Positions 52,914 through 64,000 of a DNA stretch of 64,000 nucleotides are shown here, piece by piece; the first letter of the stretch is position 1; each line of letters starts with the position of its first letter. The position numbers and the translations under genes were made by a program. The stretch is from Polynucleobacter sp. 78F-HAINBA (GTDB taxonomy: Bacteria; Pseudomonadota; Gammaproteobacteria; Burkholderiales; Burkholderiaceae): contig NZ_JACVOQ010000001.1 in assembly GCF_018882325.1 (NCBI RefSeq), positions 1 through 64,000 of the forward strand. Direction: 5' to 3'. The notes under the pieces were generated by a model, which saw only the letters and a list, made by a program, of their open reading frames with translations, ran no database searches and was not told the origin of the DNA.

Positions 52914-53335
52914 TGATTTATATTGATACAAGCGTTTTTGTAGCCTTATGCACAAAAGAGCAAAAGAGTGATGATGTTGCTAAATGGTACACAAACAGCT
53001 CAGCAAAGATGTTTTCTTCAACCTGGGCATTTACCGAATTCTCCAGTGCACTTAGTCTTAAGGTCAGAACCAGCCAAATAACTGAAAAGCAAAGTCGAGA
53101 AGCCTGGAAAAAGTTTGATGCCCTATGTCAAAACGATATCGAACTCTTGCCGATCGAAAGCAAAGCTTATTATTCGGCCGGAATTTTAGTGGTTGATAGC
53201 AAATCAAATCTGAGGGCCGGCGACGCCCTTCACCTTGCCGTAGCAAAGCAGCTAAAGTCTAAATCCTTGGCAACGCTTGATAAGGTTTTGGCCAAAAATG
53301 CGGGCATTCTCAAAATTCAGACTGTATTAATTTAG
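52913..53335 (+). CDS. vapC: VapC-family PIN ribonuclease toxin
   Basis: A 140-residue PIN protein with acidic residues Asp5 (IYIDTS), Glu42 (FTEFSSAL), Asp104 (RAGDALHLA) and Asp123 (TLDKVLA), the full set for Mg-dependent RNA cleavage, usually of tRNA or rRNA. Paired with the AbrB-type antitoxin. It ends one base before the end of serS on the other strand, so termination for both must overlap their coding ends. Confidence 0.9.
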   Translation: MIYIDTSVFVALCTKEQKSDDVAKWYTNSSAKMFSSTWAFTEFSSALSLKVRTSQITEKQSREAWKKFDALCQNDIELLPIESKAYYSAGILVVDSKSNLRAGDALHLAVAKQLKSKSLATLDKVLAKNAGILKIQTVLI

Positions 53336-54661
<1,326 letters not shown>

Positions 54662-54689
54662 TTAGGGTGTAATGGGCGCTACTGAAGCT

Positions 54690-55373
54690 CTAGTTTAAGC
54701 GTAAGACTTCTGCTCCCGCGGGCGGAACAAAGGTAAAGCGATTGGCAGGTAGGTTCACGTTGAGCTGGATCTTGTCCAGCGTGACCAAGACAACACTTCC
54801 CAGGCCATCAATCAGCTCTAGCGCTTTAGGTAGGCCATTGGCCATACCTACGGAGATCTTGGTGTACGGCAAGTCGTTGCCATTTTTGGCATTAGGATTT
54901 TTCTTGGGAACAAGGGCAACCCATTTCATACCCAGGCGATCCTCGCCTTCAACCAAATCAAAATGCTGATCTAGAGAAGTTTCACCAAATAGGATTGCAG
55001 CAGGGGTAGCAGCCAAAGCCTGACCAGCAGGTCTGAAAGTGGCTTGATTTAAATCCTTATCCCACAAAATAAGTTGCTTGCCATCGGCAATCAGTTTTTG
55101 TTCATACGGTTTTTGCGTATCCCAGATAAATCGGCCTGGACGCTGAAACACAAAACGCCCTTGTGTTTGGCGAACCACTTTTAAACCTTTGTCTTGTGGT
55201 TCATTTGCTTTGGGTGCACGTAACTGCTGTTGCACAAAGTCACCCTCAGCGGTTTTAGAGTTACGCACAAACTGACGCAACTGTTCTGCACCACTTTCAC
55301 CCTCGGCTGATGTCAAACCTGAAGATAAAAGAACTGTGAGCCCTAAAGCTGCTGCTGAAAAAAATCTGCGCAA
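54690..55373 (-). CDS. lolA: Outer-membrane lipoprotein carrier LolA
   Basis: A 227-residue periplasmic chaperone that carries lipoproteins from LolCDE to LolB. Family marks: FVQQQL in the first strand, RPGRFIWDTQKPYEQKLIADGKQL split over two strands, LWDKDLNQATFRP. A TTG start at 55373 gives a clean signal peptide (MRRFFSAAALGL..., cleavage near TSA-EG) and begins 11 bases after the ftsK stop with AAGG upstream; the ATG at 55424 would overlap ftsK by 41 bases and lengthen the leader unnaturally. The start choice is inferred. Confidence 0.9.
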   Translation of the reverse strand: MRRFFSAAALGLTVLLSSGLTSAEGESGAEQLRQFVRNSKTAEGDFVQQQLRAPKANEPQDKGLKVVRQTQGRFVFQRPGRFIWDTQKPYEQKLIADGKQLILWDKDLNQATFRPAGQALAATPAAILFGETSLDQHFDLVEGEDRLGMKWVALVPKKNPNAKNGNDLPYTKISVGMANGLPKALELIDGLGSVVLVTLDKIQLNVNLPANRFTFVPPAGAEVLRLN

Positions 55374-55383
55374 GGGGATCGCC

Positions 55384-58692
<3,309 letters not shown>

Positions 58693-58716
58693 TAGCTGCC
58701 TCACTAACGCAAGATG

Positions 58717-58742
58717 ACGCCCGGCCCTGCTGGGCGTTTTTT
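58717..58742 (+). terminator. Rho-independent terminator after trxB
   Basis: ACGCCC-ggccctgct-GGGCGT hairpin followed by seven T residues, 24 bases after the trxB stop. Confidence 0.85.
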
Positions 58743-58886
58743 ATTTCAGCCCAGCCCCCGTAGAGGTTTACCCGAGCAAATTAACTAATTACAGGCCTTT
58801 AAGTGAGTCTGGAAAGCTTTAAAATAATCGCTATGACACCTCTTTGCTAATATCGAGGTATCCATTAATCACTAACCGGAGTATTT

Positions 58887-59423
58887 ATGAGTTACGACAA
58901 GGTCAGCCCAGGTAAGAAAATCCCAGAATCATTCAACGTCATTATTGAGATCCCAATGAACGCGGATCCAGTGAAGTATGAAGTAGATAAAGAAACTGGC
59001 TGCCTCTTCGTAGACCGCTTCATGGGCACTGCAATGCACTACCCATGCAACTATGGTTACATCCCTAAAACGGTTGCTGGTGACGGCGACCCTGTGGACG
59101 TTCTCGTTATCACTCCATTTGCATTAGTTCCAGGATCAGTAGTGAGCTGCCGCGCTATCGGCATGTTAGAGATGGAAGATGAAGGCGGACAAGATGCGAA
59201 GTTATTGGCCGTTCCAGAAGACAAGATTTTGCCAATCTACAAGCATTTGCAAAAACCTGAAGATGTAAACGAATTACTCCTCGCTCAAATCCAACACTTC
59301 TTCGAGCACTACAAAGATCTCGAAAAAGGTAAATGGGTAAAAGTTAAAGGTTGGACTGGTGTTGCTGGTGCCCATAAAGAAATCTTGGACGGCATCGAAG
59401 GTTACGCTAAGTCACAGAAGTAA
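58887..59423 (+). CDS. ppa: Inorganic pyrophosphatase
   Basis: A 178-residue family I enzyme: signature DGDPVDVLVIT with its metal-binding Asp residues, the substrate-site EIPMNADPVKYEVDKETG start, and KYDLE-like HYKDLEKGKWVKV. Pulls biosynthetic reactions by removing pyrophosphate. GGAG ribosome site. nadE follows after 11 bases. Confidence 0.96.
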   Translation: MSYDKVSPGKKIPESFNVIIEIPMNADPVKYEVDKETGCLFVDRFMGTAMHYPCNYGYIPKTVAGDGDPVDVLVITPFALVPGSVVSCRAIGMLEMEDEGGQDAKLLAVPEDKILPIYKHLQKPEDVNELLLAQIQHFFEHYKDLEKGKWVKVKGWTGVAGAHKEILDGIEGYAKSQK

Positions 59424-59434
59424 TTTCGTAGTCA

Positions 59435-61060
59435 TTGGGAGTGAGCTCGCAAAAAATCGCCTTAGCGCAAATCAACCCTCTTTTGGGTGATTTGCCTGGC
59501 AACGCGCAGCTCATCTCTCAAGCCGCCGCAGATGCTTATGCACACGGCGCATCAATAGTTCTTACGCCAGAGCTCTCGCTCACTGGCTACCCTCCAGAAG
59601 ATTTGTTATTGCGCCCTGCTTTTATTGAGGCCGCCGATCGCGAGCTCAGTTGTTTAATGCTGGAGCTCCAAAAATTTCCGGGGCTGACCGTGATTATTGG
59701 TCACCCTAAAAAGACTGCCGCTGGTTTGCAAAACTATGCCTCCGTTATTCGTGATGGCAAAGTCATTGCTGGCTATGCCAAACAAGAATTACCCAATCAT
59801 GAAGTGTTTGATGAGGTACGTTATTTCACGCCGGGTAATGAAGCCTGTGTATTTGAAAACGCCGGCATTCAGTACGGACTTATTCTTTGTGAAGATGCTT
59901 GGCATGCAGGTCCTACAAAGCAGGCTCATGCAGCTGGCGCCCAAGTGCTGCTAGTTCTCAATGCATCGCCTTATCACCTCCAAAAAGAATCTTTACGTAT
60001 TGAGGTGCTCCGTAAACAGATTGCCGTAAGTAAGATGCCTTTGGTCTATGTCAACGCAGTAGGCGGACAAGATGAATTGGTATTTGATGGCGGATCATTT
60101 GCTTTAAGTAGTGCAGGCAAAGTAGTTATGACTATGCCGCAGTTTGAAACCGCACTCGGGTACGTTGATGTCAATTCAGCAGCTGATTTAGAGCCTGGAA
60201 CTCTAGTGTCATCCTCCAGCGTAGAAGCTCAAGCCTATCAAGCACTCGTTTTAGGTGTGCGCGACTATGTTCAGAAGAATCGCTTTCCAGGCGTCATCAT
60301 TGGCTTGTCTGGTGGAGTGGATTCTGCATTGGTACTAGCGATTGCGGTGGATGCTTTAGGTGCAGACAAAGTGCGCACCGTAATGATGGCCTCACGCTAC
60401 ACGGCCGACATCTCCTGGATTGATGCTAGAGAAATGGCTCAGAATCTAGGCGTTCAATACGATGAGATTCCCATTAGCAAACCTGTAGATGCTCTAGAGC
60501 TTGCATTGGCTGAGCAATTTAAAGGCTTAAAGCTCGATGCTACTGAAGAGAACATTCAGGCACGTGTGCGAGGCACTCTCTTGATGGCGCTCTCCAATAA
60601 AACAGGCCGCCTAGTTTTAACAACCGGCAATAAGAGTGAAATGGCCGTGGGTTACTGCACCTTATATGGCGACATGGCTGGTGGCTTTGCTGTGATTAAG
60701 GATATTGCCAAGACTTTGGTCTATCGCTTGTGCGCTTATCGCAATAGCATTTCTCCAATCATTCCCGAGCGGATTCTGACGCGCGCCCCTTCCGCAGAAT
60801 TACGCCCCGATCAAACTGATCAGGACAGCTTGCCATCCTACGAAGTATTGGATGGGATCGTAGAGCGCTACATGGAGCAAAACCAATCCATCGCCGAGAT
60901 TATTGCTGCCGGCTTTGACCCCGAAAGTGTAGAAAAAGTAACCCGCCTGATTAAGCTCAACGAGTACAAACGTCGCCAAGCGCCTCCAGGCGTTCGCGTG
61001 ACCACCCGAGCCTTTGGGCGTGACTGGCGCTACCCTATTACATCCCAATTTAGGGCGTAA
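59435..61060 (+). CDS. nadE: Glutamine-dependent NAD+ synthetase
   Basis: A 541-residue two-domain enzyme: an N-terminal nitrilase-type glutaminase with Glu in LTPELSLTGYPPEDL, the Lys in YAKQELPNHEVFDE and the Cys in LILCEDAWH, then the NAD synthetase domain with ATP loop GLSGGVDSAL and TTGNKSEMAVGYCTLYGD. Makes NAD from nicotinate adenine dinucleotide. Start is uncertain: TTG at 59435 or GTG at 59441, the latter with GGGAG just upstream. Confidence 0.95.
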   Translation: MGVSSQKIALAQINPLLGDLPGNAQLISQAAADAYAHGASIVLTPELSLTGYPPEDLLLRPAFIEAADRELSCLMLELQKFPGLTVIIGHPKKTAAGLQNYASVIRDGKVIAGYAKQELPNHEVFDEVRYFTPGNEACVFENAGIQYGLILCEDAWHAGPTKQAHAAGAQVLLVLNASPYHLQKESLRIEVLRKQIAVSKMPLVYVNAVGGQDELVFDGGSFALSSAGKVVMTMPQFETALGYVDVNSAADLEPGTLVSSSSVEAQAYQALVLGVRDYVQKNRFPGVIIGLSGGVDSALVLAIAVDALGADKVRTVMMASRYTADISWIDAREMAQNLGVQYDEIPISKPVDALELALAEQFKGLKLDATEENIQARVRGTLLMALSNKTGRLVLTTGNKSEMAVGYCTLYGDMAGGFAVIKDIAKTLVYRLCAYRNSISPIIPERILTRAPSAELRPDQTDQDSLPSYEVLDGIVERYMEQNQSIAEIIAAGFDPESVEKVTRLIKLNEYKRRQAPPGVRVTTRAFGRDWRYPITSQFRA

Positions 61061-61102
61061 CCGGGCATTCGTTTTCAGTTCTAGGTATGATTACTGTATT
61101 AA

Positions 61103-61450
<348 letters not shown>

Positions 61451-61465
61451 GCATCAGCATTCAAT

Positions 61466-61491
61466 GCGCTAATCCCTTAAAGGGTTAGCGC
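61466..61491. terminator. Bidirectional hairpin between glnB and the RodZ-like gene
   Basis: GCGCTAATCCCTT and AAAGGGTTAGCGC pair with one bulge and almost no loop. It covers the stop codon of the convergent RodZ-like frame. No long T run on either side, so termination may be partial. Confidence 0.55.
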
Positions 61492-62033
61492 TGCTGAGAA
61501 TCTGTCCGGTCTACGGGTAGAGCCACCACTTCAGCAGCTTCCAATACCAAGGTTTTGTAATTCGAATTTGTCAGGCGCACTTTTGCGCCCTGAAAAAATA
61601 CGTCCGCCTGATTAAGCCCACTAGTCAGCACTTTAAACGGCGGCTTGCCGTAAAAAGATGCACCTGCACCAGGCTCAACCATCTTGTTCTGCATCTTTCC
61701 AGAAGCATCACTTACGCAAATGACTTGCTTAGTTTTAACCTGCACATAAACCATGTCTGCAGCCTTACGGGGCGCATCTGGCTTATAACTAATAATGCCT
61801 TCCTCAGCAGGGCAAGCTGTTGAAGCCTCAGCACTAGCCGTAGGAGTCGCAACCGCTGGGACAACTGCGGCTGGAGCGACTGGCGCAGGCTCAGCTGGAG
61901 TTGCTGCAGGAGCCGGTTCAATAATTTCTTCTTTGACAACAAGGATTTCTTCTGGCTTATCCGCAAAGAAGAGTGGGCGTAAGTTAATTGCCGAGAAAAC
62001 CAGTGCAGCCAATACGCTGAGCCAAAGAAACAT
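61485..62033 (-). CDS. RodZ-like protein, membrane and C-terminal part (downstream of a -1 frameshift)
   Basis: A frame whose first ATG (62033) starts directly at a membrane helix (FLWLSVLAALVFSAINL), followed by a Pro/Ala/Glu-rich periplasmic linker and a C-terminal DUF4115-like beta domain (VYVQVKTKQVICVSDASGK, GASFYGKPPFKVL). By itself it lacks the cytoplasmic helix-turn-helix that RodZ-type proteins have; that part is encoded upstream in another frame (62111-62536). The frame is open upstream of 62033 to about 62143, joining the first part exactly at the A-AAA-AAG heptamer. Full product would be about 340 residues. Confidence 0.7.
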   Translation of the reverse strand: MFLWLSVLAALVFSAINLRPLFFADKPEEILVVKEEIIEPAPAATPAEPAPVAPAAVVPAVATPTASAEASTACPAEEGIISYKPDAPRKAADMVYVQVKTKQVICVSDASGKMQNKMVEPGAGASFYGKPPFKVLTSGLNQADVFFQGAKVRLTNSNYKTLVLEAAEVVALPVDRTDSQQR

Positions 62034-62110
62034 CTTCTTTGATGAGGCAGGCTTTGGGCTTGCTGAAGTCGCGGAAAAAGGAGTTTGCTTTAAGGTAACT
62101 TTTGCAGGCT

Positions 62111-62536
62111 CTACTTTTGTAGCTTCTGATTTTTTGACTGGCTCTTTTTTTCTACTTCAGCCACTAATGCGGGAACTTGAGTCTCCTCCACCAACTCTTT
62201 GACTTCTATAGCTTCTTTTTTTGGCTGCGCTTTTTTTGCTGGAGCTTTAATTGACTCTTCAACTTTCGACGCTTCACTAATTTTTACTGGGGCTTGTGAG
62301 CCATAGTCGAATGCTTCCTCATCACTTAAGTTGAGAAGCTTTGCTACTTTTTTAGCAGCAGTAAATTTGTTCTGGGCTCCATAGAAATAACTGGACTCGC
62401 CATTTTCAATTTGAGATATTTGATGGTGTGAAAGACAAGCCATCCCACCGAGATCTTTCGCGCTCAGGGCGAGCTTTTCCCTAGCTTTAGTAAATGCCTC
62501 TTTACGAATCTCTGGGAGCTTGGCGTTTGTAGTCAC
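62111..62536 (-). CDS. RodZ-like protein, helix-turn-helix part (upstream of a -1 frameshift)
   Basis: A 141-residue frame: XRE-type helix-turn-helix LALSAKDLGGMACLSHHQISQIENG, a YFYGAQNKFTAAKKVAKLL extension as in RodZ-like proteins, then a Lys/Glu/Ala-rich linker. The zero frame ends 14 codons after GAA-AAA-AAG. A -1 shift there gives ...EKKEPVKKSEATKVEP, continuing the charged linker into the membrane part. RodZ binds MreB and helps set cell width; the similarity here is in architecture rather than in strong sequence motifs, so a different membrane-anchored regulator is possible. Confidence 0.7.
   Translation of the reverse strand: MTTNAKLPEIRKEAFTKAREKLALSAKDLGGMACLSHHQISQIENGESSYFYGAQNKFTAAKKVAKLLNLSDEEAFDYGSQAPVKISEASKVEESIKAPAKKAQPKKEAIEVKELVEETQVPALVAEVEKKSQSKNQKLQK
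62144..62150 (-). promoter_or_regulatory. A-AAA-AAG slippery heptamer
   Basis: In zero frame of the helix-turn-helix frame: GAA-AAA-AAG, the same heptamer used for -1 frameshifting in E. coli dnaX. The -1 frame beyond it is open through the membrane and periplasmic parts. The same bases form a run of seven A, so a lost A in the genome or in sequencing would look identical. Confidence 0.6.
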
Positions 62537-62617
62537 AAAAGTGCTTTAAGTGCTTTATCTATCAAAATATTGCCTCATCATAGCGCCTATATAACACCAG
62601 GGAAATTAGCCCAAGAG

Positions 62618-63244
62618 CTAGCCATTCTGGATGTTTTCTAAGTCTGACTCAAGATACTTTGCTACTAATGTTTGGACAGATTCCACATGCATCTTGTCCA
62701 TCACTCTAGCCTTATGGACCTTAATCGTGGCATCTGTCGTTCCTAGTTTGACGGCAATATCCTTATTCAGCAAGCCTTTGACTAGCCAAAAGCAAACTTC
62801 CCTCTCCCTAGGCGTGAGAGTTGCATAGTCTTTCTTAGTTTCGACCTCTTTGGAAACGCGCTTCAGCTGGCGTCTATCAAACTCCAGGGCATCAGCAACA
62901 GCCTTTAATAAATCCTCTAAATTGAAGGGTTTAAAGAGGAAAACAACCGCTCCGCGCTTCAGGCTTTTAACGATTTGATGGGGGTGACTTTGGCCGCTAA
63001 CAAATACAATCGGGGTTTTACGGCCTAACTGGACCAATTTTTCCTGCAAATCCAGTCCAGTCATATCCGGCATTTGCATGTCGAGCAAGATGACTGCGGG
63101 CGCCACTGGTACTGAATACTCTAAAAATGTCACCGCGGAGGAGAAATCTTCCACGATATAACCTACATCCTTGAGCATTCTGCTTAAAGATGTGCGCATC
63201 GACTCATCGTCGTCGATTAGGTAAATATGGCCAACTTTAGTCAT
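62618..63244 (-). CDS. FixJ/NarL-type response regulator
   Basis: A 208-residue two-domain regulator: receiver with DDDES acidic pair, phospho-acceptor Asp in LLDMQMPDMTG and Lys in LFKPFNLEDL; LuxR-type DNA-binding domain with LTPREREVCFWLVKGLLNKDIA and TDATIKVHKARVMDKM. Start ATG 63244 is taken since the receiver begins just after; the frame extends to 63277. No histidine kinase is next to it, so its signal is unknown. FixJ-like because of the short linker and the receiver type. Confidence 0.88.
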   Translation of the reverse strand: MTKVGHIYLIDDDESMRTSLSRMLKDVGYIVEDFSSAVTFLEYSVPVAPAVILLDMQMPDMTGLDLQEKLVQLGRKTPIVFVSGQSHPHQIVKSLKRGAVVFLFKPFNLEDLLKAVADALEFDRRQLKRVSKEVETKKDYATLTPREREVCFWLVKGLLNKDIAVKLGTTDATIKVHKARVMDKMHVESVQTLVAKYLESDLENIQNG

Positions 63245-63473
63245 TGAATTTAAAAGGAAAAATAATAGATAAGGCAATGTACCGCAGCTTTTTTTCCAAG
63301 GATATTAGCTCTCAAGCTAATAATGAGGCTGAATCAGCAAATACAATAGAGAAATCTGCTTGTTGCAGTGCATGACTGGAGTATAGGAAAGACTGCATAA
63401 ACCCCTGCGTTCCGCCTAGTCTCACGGCACAATAGAGCTTTTCGACAAATTCTTTTCTGGAGTCCATATCAGC

Positions 63474-64000
63474 ATGAAACGCCTCAATGAACGCTCGCGC
63501 AATGTCACCGAAGGGGTTGCTCGCGCACCCAATCGCTCAATGTATTACGCGATGGGCTACCAAGAGAAGGATTTTGTTAAACCAATGGTTGGTGTAGCAA
63601 ACGGTCATTCCACCATTACACCTTGCAACAGCGGGTTGCAAAAACTGGCAGATGCAGCGGTAAATGCCCTTGAAGAAGCTGGTGCAAAAGCGCAAATGTT
63701 TGGCACCCCTACCGTCTCCGATGGTATTGGTATGGGTACTGAAGGTATGAAGTACTCCCTCATCTCCCGCGAGGTGATTGCCGACAGTATTGAAACTTGC
63801 GTTAATGGTTTGTGGCAAGACGGCGTTGTAGTTATCGGCGGTTGCGATAAAAACATGCCGGGCGGCATGATGGCGATGGCACGCACTAACGTACCCAGCA
63901 TCTATGTTTATGGTGGAACAATTAAGCCGGGCCATTTCAAGGGCAAGGATCTAAACATTGTTTCTGCATTTGAAGCCGTTGGTGAATTCACCTCAGGTCG
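63474..64000 (+). CDS. ilvD: Dihydroxy-acid dehydratase, N-terminal part (runs off the window)
   Basis: About 175 residues are visible from the ATG at 63474. It starts [19 protein letters not shown] and holds the Fe-S ligand Cys in [22 protein letters not shown], the second Cys in [10 protein letters not shown] (with the metal Asp-Lys) typical of IlvD. Makes the 2-oxo acids for valine, leucine and isoleucine. The frame is open to the window end, so the gene is partial only because of the cut. Confidence 0.93.
   Translation, partial: MKRLNERSRNVTEGVARAPNRSMYYAMGYQEKDFVKPMVGVANGHSTITPCNSGLQKLADAAVNALEEAGAKAQMFGTPTVSDGIGMGTEGMKYSLISREVIADSIETCVNGLWQDGVVVIGGCDKNMPGGMMAMARTNVPSIYVYGGTIKPGHFKGKDLNIVSAFEAVGEFTSG

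Noticed and set aside
61712..62202. Leu/Gln-rich and Ala/Gly-rich frames opposite or beside the RodZ-like gene
   Set aside because: Shifted readings of the Pro/Ala-rich linker; low-complexity shadows.
63537..63935. Two minus-strand frames near the right end
   Set aside because: Antisense of the clear ilvD coding sequence.

Overview
The window looks like a chromosomal segment of a betaproteobacterium of the order Burkholderiales, most probably Polynucleobacter or a close relative. The basis is the order serS-lolA-ftsK-trxB followed by ppa, nadE, glnB and ilvD, the catechol branch with a Bug-type binding protein, the moderate GC content and the protein style. The species call is an inference; no database was searched.

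Layout. (1) 1-2.1 kb: remnants of mobile DNA and a two-gene unit coding a PIN nuclease-like protein and a trypsin-like protease, set between pieces of a dispersed repeat. (2) 2.1-19.9 kb: a cell-surface glycan cluster, probably LPS core or lipid A modification. It holds an LpxL-type acyltransferase, five GT4/GT2-type glycosyltransferase genes including one two-domain protein, an SDR epimerase, an MsbA-like ABC flippase, an EptA-like transferase, an ArnT-like GT-C enzyme, a polysaccharide deacetylase, a GT17-like and an ELM1-like protein, and a GT10 fucosyltransferase cut by an in-frame amber codon. (3) 20.0-45.0 kb: a mobile defence island. Two truncated tRNA-like sequences lie at its left edge. 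Two related three-gene cassettes (DUF3489, DUF2924, large serine recombinase) bracket about 20 kb of cargo. The cargo is a PD-(D/E)XK protein with a GHKL ATPase and a zinc-ribbon protein, a 5-methylcytosine methyltransferase, a complete type I restriction operon (hsdR-hsdS-PrrC-like anticodon nuclease-hsdM), a WYL regulator, and a pair of small nuclease-fold proteins divergent from an XRE regulator with two matching operators. The island also carries a phage-like core: a DnaB-like ATPase, a ParB-methyltransferase fusion, a DUF5681 protein and a terminase large subunit, with no capsid or portal gene. (4) 45.2-52.1 kb: a seven-gene operon for the lower part of catechol ortho-cleavage (catB, catC, pcaI, pcaJ, pcaF, pcaD, Bug protein) and its divergent LysR regulator with an ATAC-N7-GTAT site. 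(5) 52.3-64 kb: core chromosome with tRNA-Ser(CGA), a VapBC-type toxin-antitoxin pair under a 28-bp palindrome, serS, lolA, ftsK, trxB, ppa, nadE, glnB, a RodZ-like gene split at a -1 slippery heptamer, a FixJ-type regulator and the start of ilvD.

How the parts work together. The surface cluster would build and export a decorated lipid A-core. The island brings several layers of anti-phage defence: DNA restriction, suicidal tRNA cleavage coupled to restriction failure, and one or two undescribed nuclease/ATPase sets. It appears to move by serine recombinase. The most promising candidates for undescribed systems are the 23.3-27.5 kb nuclease/GHKL/zinc-ribbon/methyltransferase set, the 35.8-37.2 kb XRE-controlled nuclease-fold pair, and the PIN/protease pair at 0.4-1.8 kb. 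The -1 frameshift in the RodZ-like gene and three long perfect inverted repeats inside coding regions are the main signals not tied to a known feature class.
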